Source: Planctomycetota bacterium
GTDB lineage: Bacteria > Planctomycetota > Planctomycetia > Pirellulales > Pirellulaceae
NCBI GenBank assembly: GCA_027622275.1
Contig: JAQBZB010000006.1
Coordinates: 1 to 64,000, forward strand
Direction of reading: 5' to 3'
Length of the DNA stretch: 64,000 bases
The notes beneath the pieces are model-generated. The model was given only the letters and a program-made list of their open reading frames with translations, was not told the DNA's origin and searched no databases. Position numbers and translations under genes: made by a program. Below, piece by piece: positions 10,501-19,900 of this stretch. The stretch's first letter is position 1. Each line of letters starts with the position of its first letter.

Positions 10501-11077
10501 CGTCAGTCACCTTGAACGGGCCATGGATCTGGAATACGCGAACTTGCCGAAGAGATATGACGTCGAGCAGGTGCGCGAGCGTTACGGCCAGCTGTTCGCG
10601 AGCTATCACGAACTGGCTGCGATTGTCGCCACGCCCGATGCTGATGCACCGTTGAATCTGGCCGGTCGAGCGATCAAGGCCGCGGATCGTTGGCGCTCGC
10701 TGGACAGCGACGTGACGGCGGCCTGCAACAACGCCGCGAGGCTGTTGAACGAATTGGGACAGGAAGATTTGGCCTGGGACTACCTCACGACGCCATTGGC
10801 AATGAAGCCCAATGAAGCAGCCGCCTGGTTGACGTTGGCGGAAACACTCCGCAACGACGGAGAACTTGAAATGGCCGACCGGGCGTACGCATCTGCTTTC
10901 CAAGCCGAGCCCACCAACGCCCAGATCCTCTGGGACCACGCCCAGCTGCTGGAACGGGCCGGCCGCGGCAACGAAGCGCGAACGCTCTATCTGCAAATCT
11001 CCGAGGGCGAGTGGCAACCCAGGTTCAACCAAATCAAGTGGCAAGCCGAGCGGATCGTAGCACGAGATTTCAACTGA
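4529..11077 (+). CDS. Giant FecR / VIT / VWA-like / secretin-like / STN-like / TPR multidomain membrane protein
   Basis: ~2182 aa from ATG 4529 (track start is TTG 4523). TM segment LWLAAGCISLAVVFAAGYFVA. FecR-like RRVELPDKSILYVNESASLRIDAARRITVETGEVFVEV...VGTKFAINV. VIT-like VDVHIEDGSARTTIDQTYFNHQSGRLEGTFYFPLPPDASI. VWA-like WVFLLEADGSRDPLLARAQVDIVKTLL. Secretin-like VPDGGTVLLGGIRRLQEARSERGIPMLSNVPYVNRLFKN...LMLMVTPRIII. STN-like FKFRERPLKDVIEDIANRHNLPIVIN...LTYFIADDVLQITT. C-terminal TPR-like helices. Confidence 0.85.
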   Translation: MNKPEQTNQPSPQENVIGDQNVERLLTTAYQPEALDPEFVRRVHARAGEAAKEGRRRTATSPASSNDAWSKPRLWLAAGCISLAVVFAAGYFVANKGPRKTDYYPDGTLVWINGQAYVPAGSGAPDGGNDPVLKPLPVTTHAVSREDSELLRIGEQGLTPRRRPAETPSEIVSIGDSIITRRGERRRVELPDKSILYVNESASLRIDAARRITVETGEVFVEVSPAEANGGNKFVVQTPARDVTAVGTKFAINVKAEGTDVAVTQGKVQVTGIQQMLLAGQQFRADDISPLPRTSHVLDWTRELMTAAESPLVPASEYGGGALVAIDPHGQQTKLSLRKYHVDVHIEDGSARTTIDQTYFNHQSGRLEGTFYFPLPPDASISRLAMYVNGRLMEGGMAEREHARNVFETIKYRSLDPALLEWVDGSTFKMRVFPLEGRQEKRIILSYTQRLDNNYGSTQYRFPVGHNMDVVRDWSVKLHVAQGAVLRWECTSHDLIADTQEGHLTLTASDHNAKPDRDIVVGLFDEGERGDPLSERSRFSTVEHDGSHYLMLRFRPELETAKQRERRDWVFLLEADGSRDPLLARAQVDIVKTLLQNAEHDDTFSIVTAGTRVHAFAASQQPATPDNIAAAVAFLDKMHLVGALNLEQAIAAAGNYMQAADRPVLVHVGAGIPILGELEIGKLVEMLSKDAPYVGVGVGKRWNRQFMRAAASRTGGYFTQINPDESINWRAFELVSSLNTPRLSDIRVVADDGQVDFLVMKDWVSHGEEICAVARLQLGQTGVESVTVSGSVGGQPYQRTISAGKVEERAEYLPRMWAKLAIDEMVARDAEQNKSRIIELSKSMYVMSPFTSLLVLENDEMYEQYNVDRGRKDHWALYPCPDKIEVVHEPLHGPPPAVTSEPSGEPAKPSLEQVLQTLLVRTSDFGYGTLATVNRLPTFSFTTVSTTVSVPDGGTVLLGGIRRLQEARSERGIPMLSNVPYVNRLFKNGRYDGTANTLMLMVTPRIIIQEEEEERLGIEIVDDSNGRVFRNPRYGNGDAALADFDSLIELITNTIAPETWDDVGGPGVSDPFPTNLSLVISQTQQVHDQTIRGYDRLRSRVYPVGDLVIPITQAHSSGFGTVLLTDGVDAELPILYPDAQIWQELTRRRKQYASVDLAGKLGMSEERILAELDKKTEFKFRERPLKDVIEDIANRHNLPIVINSAAIEDYGIALDTPITFKTQGRKLKSALSRMLDELDLTYFIADDVLQITTPVDSQLVSRLYWSDEMLLLVRRDGSAGQVDVGHDAPARLPILDDPRLVDRWAEILTQRLSQGAEQPSLLYLRPQSFGNRRTFRHLVSFAPAITTTKADALAVLEEEAELKNPPKIGTVDERARELIEAGRGRGWQLVTLRDQGNRVVLELAIDGQGRFRFDHRTEHGLGETAVCDGETLRHLYPELGLGTTRRMSRFHRADLARLVPWLLPPVDDLAMGADLRLVGPSTVAIAPHRFDEAKDSEGQPQTYVRLHLVFAADGRLAERRVVEMPSGKTILRVAYAADGTVRWFDGDDQQQGEFQIAVEKTSAPDLKPAVDELVLLPMPVRERAHVYEIAKQAALNSATSSEKTDALQAIANRDRTQADDPADWNEEDALRLLAASHWQDSSELQDVIGRRFFARGDRRLGFYTLLLSSGERWKIDQRVQLGDGTTTRMEPLADHPNSPLARYIDSQMRNAKLDARESGSPGEEPQHDFITQLAEYESLCTRWSLANDPPGNAEVRRQELDELFGFIQRCDSTTFAFTLLRRLQRRYEDSQPHGRIAEALIALEKHGTISYVVKYELARSLASAGDKEQARNLFVQLHREVLDEGILPPIDETFRAAFRNSVPDRDDPFADPFGSDESAAQVFTGLMRGACARLIERKQRPLAIGLAWQCRQLDAAELGDTLIDRVLTGVPDDEQLGTTLAALEYLLRTGKHDRADALLKPLLSRQPYSESSALWRLAAGVAGDGGRLARAVSHLERAMDLEYANLPKRYDVEQVRERYGQLFASYHELAAIVATPDADAPLNLAGRAIKAADRWRSLDSDVTAACNNAARLLNELGQEDLAWDYLTTPLAMKPNEAAAWLTLAETLRNDGELEMADRAYASAFQAEPTNAQILWDHAQLLERAGRGNEARTLYLQISEGEWQPRFNQIKWQAERIVARDFN

Positions 11078-11100
11078 AGCGTCGTGACGGGCCACCGCCG

Positions 11101-11147
11101 CGCACACTGGACTCTTGCAGTGGTGACTTCTGTCGTTCCAGTGTGCG
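11101..11147. other. Hairpin downstream of the giant FecR/VIT gene (possible terminator or palindromic element)
   Basis: cgcacactgga ... tccagtgtgcg, a perfect 11-bp stem beginning 24 nt after the stop codon. No clear T-tract follows. Confidence 0.4.
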
Positions 11148-12073
11148 GGACTCGCTACGGGAATGAACATCCGTGCTTCGCGTGTCGCCGACGCGGGGCG
11201 CTGAAGGAGCTAGCCCCCTTTATCGCGGTTGGTCACGGGCTGTGTGCGATTACGCGTTGAAATGTTGGTAGAGACGAGAACGGATTTTGACGCGGTATCT
11301 GTTTGCGACCTCGTGACGGTGCTGTGCAAACCAAGCGAGCTGCGGCAGAGCTTGATTTATCGCTTTGCCGATCATGAAGTGGCAACCTCCTGGCAGCGAA
11401 TCTCGGACCCACGTGCCGCAACGCCGCGCGACCGTCGTCGCTGCCGTCAGCGACGCAAATCGTGACGCAGCAAATGCCCATTCCGTCTGCGACAGCCACG
11501 TGTTCCCGGTCCCCATGACACGAGTGGCAATCTGTCCCCCGAAAGGCGTGCGGGGCAGCCAAACATGGGGAAAAGAGAAGAGGACAAACTTGCAGTTTTA
11601 TTGTCGCAATTCATGGACGAAGCAGCGATAATCGTTTCACCCGTCGAGTCGCATCCGATACCGTTCTGGCGGAGATTGGATCCCGCCAGGTTTTGATTGT
11701 TCAATTCCAGTGCGACTAATCGTGGATTAGGACGGCCACGCTCGGGTCTTATTGCGGATACTTTTTATGCGGCTGATCGAGTCGCCAGTCACGCTCGGGT
11801 CGCGAGCATCCATCGGCCGCCGGCCGCATCGCCGACGGAGGGTCAGATACCATGCCCGATTGACAGGCGAACGGCTCGAAGACCAGCTGCGGCTGACTAC
11901 CCCCAATCCGTCTTTCCTTAGCAAACTGGTCGGCATCACCAGCTTCCGGCTCGACGGGATCGAGCTGAGAGACCAGCCGGGCTTCACACTCAGCAGCGCT
12001 GCGAATTACGCTCGCATGCGTTTGCGGCGGTAGCACGTCCAGGTACGTAAATCGGAGGCTCTGAAACAACGCC

Positions 12074-13960
12074 ATGCCATTCATCAATCGCAAGCTACTG
12101 AAACGCTGGTTACGACGATTCCGACGCCGCAATTCTTCGCACAATTCACGACGCCATCGTCGCGCAAGCGCTTTCCAGATGTTGGAGGAAAGGACACTTC
12201 TTGCGACAGTCAATTGGATCTCCGATACCGACGGTTCCTGGAACGACGCAGCCAACTGGCAGGACCAGGACACCAGCGGCAATCGAGTCCCGACGATTGG
12301 AGACGATGTCGTGATCGACCGCAGCAACGCGGATGTCGTCGTCACGCTGCCGTCCAATCTGACGACGAGCGTCAGCACGCTGACCAGTACGGAATCGCTC
12401 CGTATCGAAGGCGATCTGACCATCACCTCGGATTCGACGGTGGGTGGAACCGTCACACTCGTGCCTAGTGGACTGTTCCGGGCGGGCATCGACAATGCGC
12501 CGGCCACGGTCACGATGACGGGGACATTCAACTGGGAAGGTGGACAGATCGGCGACAGCAGCACGGACGCCGAGGACAACCATCTCGCAATTGCCTCCGG
12601 CGCTGTTGCGAACATTCAGGCAGCAGATGAGAAGTCGCTCCGCGCGCATACCATCGAGAACTCCGGCACCATCAACTGGCTCGAGGGTGACATCTCCGTC
12701 CGGAACAGTGCCGCCGTAAACAACCTGTTGGGAGGTCTGTTCGACCTTCAAACCGACGCGCAGATGCTGACTCGATCGGGACAGGGTTTCGGCTTTCTGA
12801 ATAACAGCGGGACGGTAATCAGATCAGCGGGAACCGGCGTTGCCGAAATCGGCGGCGCACAGGGAGTCGCATTGACCAATTCGGGGCTTGTCGATGTCCA
12901 GACCGGAACATTCAAGGTCGGGTCCGGCAACGTCACCGACATTGGTGACTATCGGATCAGCTCGGACGCGGTACTCGAATTCGCACGGGGCAACCGGACC
13001 CTGAGCAGTACGTCCCAGGTCACTGGTGCTGGAACCGTACGAGTTATTGACTCACCTACACAGGGCAACGCGATCTTCGCGGAAGTCCATGTCCAGGGAA
13101 GTTTCAATCCCGACAAGGTTGTGGTGGCAGGTGGCCGCCTGCGGTTTGACAATCCGACCGCTGGCCAAGTCCAGCTAAACCAGGTCGACGTTCAGCCAGA
13201 GATGGTCAACGGTCCCAGCGAACTGGGCGGCACCGGAATCACGGACGTGAACGGGACGTTGACCTGGACCGGTGGCGATCTCGGCGGCGGTGGCGGCGCT
13301 CTGAATCTGAGGGGCGGCGTGTTGGCGGACGGTGATAACAATAAGGTGTTCACCGGCGGCACCATTAACAACTTTGCAACGTGGATTTGGCGCGGCGCCG
13401 GCGAACTGATTGGGTCTTCGTCGACGTTGGTTCACAATCATGCCGGAGCAACGTTCGATGTTCAGACCGATAGCAGGTTCCGCCGCTCGAACGGCAACCT
13501 GAATTTCGTAAATGCTGGTCTACTGGTGAAAACCGCTGGTGATAATCAGGCGTCGATCGAACCAGCGTCGTTCAATCAATTCACCAACGAGGCGACTGGA
13601 ATCATCCGGTCGGAAAGCGGGACGCTGCGCGGGACCGAATTGGTCAATCAGGGCGGCACGCTCGCCGTGGCCAACGGTGCCACTTTGACGCTATTGAACA
13701 CTAGTTCGCAGCGAAGCATCACGCTGGCCGGCGGAGAGATCGCAGGTTCAGGCACGATCGATGCGGATATCACAAACGATGGCACGGCGCGTCCCGGTGC
13801 GTCGTCCGGCTTGCTGACGATTAGCGGCGACTACACACAAACAGCCGGCGGCACGCTGTTTATCCAGATCGGCGGAACGACGGCGGGATCCGGGTTCGAT
13901 CAACTGGCGGTGACCGGCGACGCGACGCGACGCTGGCAGGCACGCTCGACCTGTCGCTGA
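12074..13960 (+). pseudogene. N-terminal segment of a giant extracellular adhesin (LEPR-like leader plus beta-helix/autotransporter-like repeats), frame disrupted at ~13921-13930
   Basis: Leader MPFINRKLLKRWLRRFRRRNSSHNSRRHRRASAFQMLEERTLLATVNW. Repetitive G/N/T-rich beta-structure. Reading continues into the next ORF if one copy of the duplicated pentamer cgcga at 13921-13930 is removed (...LAVTGDAT|LAGTLDLSLIFPFAPAVNDSFDVLTGASVAGSF...). Confidence 0.8.
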
Positions 13961-13998
13961 TCTTTCCATTCGCTCCGGCGGTCAACGACAGCTTCGAC

Positions 13999-16900
13999 GT
14001 GCTGACAGGGGCCAGCGTGGCAGGTAGTTTTGCTTCCGTTAGTGGTCAGGAAGGCATCACCTGGTCGACGGCAGTCAGTGCGGACCGCGTCACGGCGACT
14101 GTTACGGATGTCAACCTGGGAACGATCAGCGGCACGGCCTTTGACGACATCAACGCCAACGGCCAGCGCGACGCCGGCGAGCCCGGACTGGCCAACGTGA
14201 CCATCAACGTCGATCTGGACAACGACGGCGACGGCGACGGCAACATGTTGACCGAGGCTGACGGCAGCTACGAGTTTCAGAATAACGTGCCGGTCGGCAC
14301 ACACGCGGTTTCGGCTGCCGCGGCCGGTCTGATTCCAACGTCACTGGCTGCCGTCTTGAACGTGACAGCCATGTCGAGTTTCTCCGGGATCGACTTCGGC
14401 TTTTTCCAGCCCGCCATGGCGACCGGCCGCAGCTTTGATGACCAAAACGGCGACGGCGACGACGAAAGCGGCAGCGACCCGGGCCTGGGGAATCTGACGG
14501 TCGACCTTTTTCGCGACGCCGATGGGAACGGTGCTTTCGACGAAGCTCAGGACGAGCTATTGCGGACCGCGACCACCGCTGCGGGCGACGGCGGCTGGTC
14601 GATCAACGGTATCGGTCCGGGCGTGCATTTCCTGCGACAACGAGCTGTCGGCGGTGCCACGCTCACATCGCCGACCGGCGGAGTCCACGTGGTTGATCCG
14701 ACGAGCGGCCAGCAGATTACTGGCGTCGACTTCGGCAACTTCAGCGACCTTGCCATCAGCGGCAACGTCTTCGACGACGTCAACGCGAACGGGGTTAGGG
14801 AAAACGGTGACGTCGGGTTGGAGGACAGGCTGATCGACCTCTACCGCGACGACGGGGATGGTGCCTTCGATCCGAATCTGGATCAACTGGTCGACACGGA
14901 GGGCACGACAGAGGCGCACTATCTGTTCGAAGAATTGGGGCCGGGCATCTACTTTGTTTTGCGCGGGCAGCTTGCGCCGGGAACGACGGGCACCCTGCCG
15001 GCCGCCGGCCTTTACACGGTCGTTGCCGAGAGCGGTGTTGACGTGACGTCGCTCGACTTCGGCAACTTTACGCACTTCGGAATCGATGGAACCGTCTTCG
15101 ACGACCTGCTCGGCAATGGTCAAGAAGATAACGAGGACGAATTGCTGGGCGGCATTACGGTTGAGCTGTTTCGCGACGACGGCGATGGTAACTTCGACGC
15201 GGACGCCGATGACATGCTCGGCGTCACGACCACCTCGGTACTCAGCGGTTCCTACATATTCGAAGATCTGGGCCCCGGGATTTACTTCGTGCGATCGCCT
15301 GTGCCGCAGGGGACAATTGTCGCGGGACCACCCGGCGGCGTTCAGACCATCGTTGCAGAAAGCGGAGTCAATGTGCCCCAGCGGGACTTCTTCCGGTTTA
15401 CCAACATCGAGATCAGCGGCCGCGCGTTCGACGACCTTAACGGGGACGGCAATGATGACAACGATTCCGATCCGGGTCGGGGCAGCGTGACGATCGACCT
15501 GTTTCGTGACGACGATGGCAACGGTCAGACGACACAAAGTGAACTCGTCACCAGCGCGATCGCGGCGGCCAGCAGCGGCACCTACTCGTTCACCGACGTC
15601 GGCCCCGGCGATTACTTCGTGCGTGTGCAGCCTCCGAGCGGGACCACGACCACGGCGCCGGCCTTTGGCGAGTTCTTTGACTCAGCGATCAGCGGACGGA
15701 ACCTGTCCGACTTGAACTTCGGATTCTTCACGTTGGTCTCGCTACGGGGCAACGTCTTTCGGGATGCGAATGAGAACGGAGTCCGGGATGCCGACGAAAC
15801 TGCAGGCATCGAAGGCTCAACAGTCTATGCCGATGCCGACGACGATGGCGTCCTGGATTTGGACGAGACGTCGACGCTGTCCGATGCCAACGGCGATTAC
15901 ACGCTGGCAGGTTTTGCGGCGGGCACACATCGCATCCGCCAGATTCCGCCCCGCGGCCTGGCTCAGACGGCTCCCGCCGATGAGCACGCGGTCACCGTGA
16001 CCAGCGGCGTCGACATCTCCGCCCTGGACTTCGGCAACAGGATCGATCCGGTCGTGGACTTGCCGGCGGGCGGAGGCGTGTACGAGCTATTGATTGATGC
16101 CGGCGACATCCTGGTGCGTCGCGTCAATGGAACGAATGATTTCACAGAACTCTTCCGTCTACCTGCGCCCAGCGTCGATTCGCTGGTCATCAACGGCACC
16201 CTGAATGTCGAGATCGTCCGCGTGCTGTTTGCGAACGGGAATCCCATCCCGGTCGACGGCGTCTTCGTAACCGGCGGCGGTGATGCGGACCGGCTTGAGT
16301 TGAATGGAGGTTCGTTCGACACCGTAACCGGCACATCCACCGGCACAGCGGATACTGTGGCTGGAATCATCGCGCTCGATCCGGACGGACCCGGAGGCAC
16401 CGCCCCTTCTGCAATCAGTTGGTCTGGCGTCCCTTCAATTACGGACGATAGTACCGTGGGTCATCGTGTCTTCCAATTGCGTCCCGCGGATAGTGTGACC
16501 ACTATTGACGATCCGGGTATAGCCGGCCAGTCGCAAATCGCCAGCCAGCGGTTCGGTACTGTCCGGTTCAGCAATCCTTCGAGTTCACTGGAAGTGAGGA
16601 ATGGCTCCCCAGTTGTTGGCCCTGGCCCCGGTGGCATTCCCATCAACGATTTGATCGACGTCAGGGGCCTCGGTTCCGGCTTCGCGGCAGACCTGATCAT
16701 TGACGGTGAGGGTGGGACAGACTCGATCCGATTCTTTGATAACGCAACAAACACTGGCGGCGGATCCATCACAATCATCGGTGATGTTTTTCAAGCCCCG
16801 GTGCCTGTCAACACGGCAGGTGGTGACGTTTCGATTACTACGGACGTTCTGCAGTTTAACCAACTGGGCAACTTCCCAACTCTGAGCCAGTTGGGCGGCA

Positions 16901-19900
16901 TCGACGCCGGCAGCGGAAACATCTACGTACAGCCAGTTTTGCCGGACACTCCGATCGGCCTCGGTAACGGCAGTGGAACACTTCAACTAGACCAGGACGT
17001 GCTGACGCGGCTGCATTCCGAGGGGCTGGTCACCATCGGACGCAGTGACAGTACGGCACTGACCGACATTGACGCTGTCAATCTCTCTGGCGAATCCTTT
17101 GATCTTTCGGTGATCAGCGGGTCGATCAACGTTTCGCGTTTGGACGTCGGTCTCGGCAACGAACTGACGCTCACTGCCCGGACAGGTGCGATCACTACCG
17201 ACCCTTTCGTGGCTACAAACCCGAATTCAGTGCATCTGATTGGCAACACCGTAACGTTGAACGGCGTCGTTGCCCCCGGTGCATCACCAGGACTTTTTGG
17301 GATTCAAAGTGACCTGATCCTTGGCAGCGACGATACGTTGCAGATCGAGATCAACGGGACGCAACCGTTTGTCGAATATGATCGACTGCTGGTTTATCAG
17401 GACATGACCCTGGCCGGAGCGACACTGGATGTCGCCGTGGGCGGAAACCTGTCTGTGGGGGACCGCTTTCATATCGTCGTAAAGTGCGAGTCCATTGTGG
17501 ACTACACGGGACGGTTTGCCGGTCTGCCCGAGGGCGGCACCTTCCGAGTGGGGAACACGAACTTTCGCATCACCTATCAGGGCGATGAGGGCTCGTGTGA
17601 TGAGCGGGATAATGACATTACTCTGGAAGTCGTGCTGCCCGACGAGGATGTCGATGGCGTCGGGGATGCGATCGAGAATGCGGCCCCCAACGGCGGCGAC
17701 GGCAACAACGACGGCACGCCCGACAGCCAGCAGGCGAACGTCGCGTCGCTGCCCAACGCCGTCACCGACGATTACATCACGCTCGCCGCGCCCGCGGGCG
17801 TCGTTCTGTCCGGGGTCCGGTCCGAACCGGCGGGAGTCTTCCAGGCTGGCCTGGAATTCCCGATCGGCTTATTGGCGTTCTCGACCAGCGGCATCTCCGT
17901 GGGTGGGTCGACAACTGTCACGATCAATATTCCGGACAACGTGCAGGTCAATAGCTATTACAAGTTCGGCTCCGAACCGGTGGACGATCCCCAGACGCTA
18001 CAGGACGAAACGACGACTCCTCACCTGTATCCGTTTCTGTTCGACGGCACGACGGGTGCCGAGTTGGTCGATGCGGACAGCGATGGCGACGTCGATTTGA
18101 TCCGGTTGCACCTCGTTGACGGCGGCCGGGGTGACCACGACTTGACCGCCAACGGTGTGATCGAAGACCCCGGCGCGCCAGGACTGGTCACGATCGACTT
18201 CGGCGATGCGCCGGCTCCTTATCCTACGCTGCTGGCGGACAACGGCGCCCGGCATTTGAAAGCGGGGTTGATGCTGGGCGGGCGGCGTGACAGCGAGTCC
18301 GACGGCCGGCCAACCGCCGCGGCCAACGGCGACGACAGGTCAGGCGACGACGACGAAGACGGAGTGACATTCGGAATGGTGCGGGTGGGCCAGTTGGATG
18401 CGACGGTCACGGTCAACGTGCAGGGCATCCCCGATGTGGGAGGCAATCCGGGGACTGCCCGGCTGGATGCCTGGATCGATTTCAATGGCGACGGAAGTTG
18501 GAGCGGGCCGTTTGAACGGATTGCCGACAGCGTCGCCGTCGTCAACGGTGACAACACGATCACGTTTGACGTACCGAGCTGGGCGCATTCCGGCACCACC
18601 TTCGCCCGCTTCCGTCTGAGCACGGCCGGTGGCCTGGGAGTGCGCGGTTCGGCGGCCGACGGCGAGGTTGAAGATCACGCCGTCACGCTCATTCCACCGA
18701 CATTCACCGACGGAGATTTCGGCCCCGCGAATACGATCAGCACCAACGCGGGTCGTGCGAGGAGTGTGTTTGCGGCCGACATTGACGGCGACGGCGACAT
18801 GGATGTCCTCTCCGCGTCCTTCGATGACGACAAAATCGCCTGGTACGAGAACGTCGGCAGCGGAAGCTTCACGCCACACATCATCAGCACCTCTGCCGAT
18901 GGAGCCCAGAGCGTGTTCGCGGCGGACGTAGACGGCGACGGCGATCTGGACGTGCTCTCTGCGTCCTCCCAGGACGACAAGATTGCCTGGTACGAGAACG
19001 ACGGCACGCCGGCCGATGGCGGCTGGACGGCACGCACTATAAACACTCCGGATCCCGATGGAACTGGCCCGCTACAGGGGGACGCCGATGGTGCCACCAG
19101 TGTGTTTGCAGCGGACATCGACGGTGATGGCGACATCGACGTGATCTTCGCGTCCTGTAACGACGACCGGATCGCCTGGTACGAGAACGACGGCACGCCG
19201 GCCGACGGCGGCTGGACGGCACGCAATGTGAACATGGATCCCGATGGACGTGGCGGACCACAGCAAGGGGACGCCGATGGTGCGTTTGACGTGTTTGTGG
19301 CGGACGTGGACGGCGACGGCGACAGCGACCTGCTTTCCGCGTCCCTGTTTGACGACAAGATTGCCTGGTTCGAGAACGTAGGATTCGACTTCGGCGACGC
19401 TCCGGCTCCCTATCCAACTCTGCTGGCCAACGATGGTGCCCGGCATCTGGGCACAGGGCTCACCCTCGGTGCCTCGCGCGACTCCGAGCCCGACGGCCAG
19501 CCGATCGCGGCGGCCGACGGAGACGACACAGGCGGCGACGACGATGAAGATGGTGTCACGTTCACATCGCCGATCCAGCGGCACCCCTTCGCCCCGTTTC
19601 CAGCCACCGTCACGGTCAATGTCCAGAACGACGGCAGCAACGGCGGCGTGTTGAACGCCTGGATCGACTTCAACCAGGACGGCGACTGGCTGGATGCCGG
19701 CGAGCAGATCTTCACGGACAAAGCCGTCATATCGGGCGACAACGCGCTGACGTTCAACGTACCCGTTGGAGTTCCCCTTGGCGGCACGTTCGCACGGTTC
19801 CGCTTGAGCACGGGCAACGGCCTCTCCCCAACCGGCGAAGCCGCTGACGGGGAAGTCGAAGATTATCCGGTCACAGTCACCCGGTTTCGCGAGTTGCCGC

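Noticed and set aside
9806-11170. 454-aa minus-strand ORF opposite the giant FecR/VIT gene
   Set aside because: Antisense shadow of a high-GC coding region. The plus frame has clear domain content and TPR periodicity; the minus translation is low-quality.
11233-11562. Minus-strand ORF with a CHSCH sequence, considered as a cytochrome c remnant
   Set aside because: Only a single short match. An alternative frame over the same DNA looks equally protein-like, so no call can be supported.
14557-15537. 326-aa minus-strand ORF (also 19072..20247 minus, 391 aa) inside the adhesin
   Set aside because: Antisense mirror of repetitive D/G/N-rich adhesin repeats.
18766-19383. Tandem repeats considered as a CRISPR or minisatellite array
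   Set aside because: They are in-frame protein repeats (VCBS/FG-GAP-like) with diverged nucleotide sequence. There is no conserved short repeat with unique spacers.
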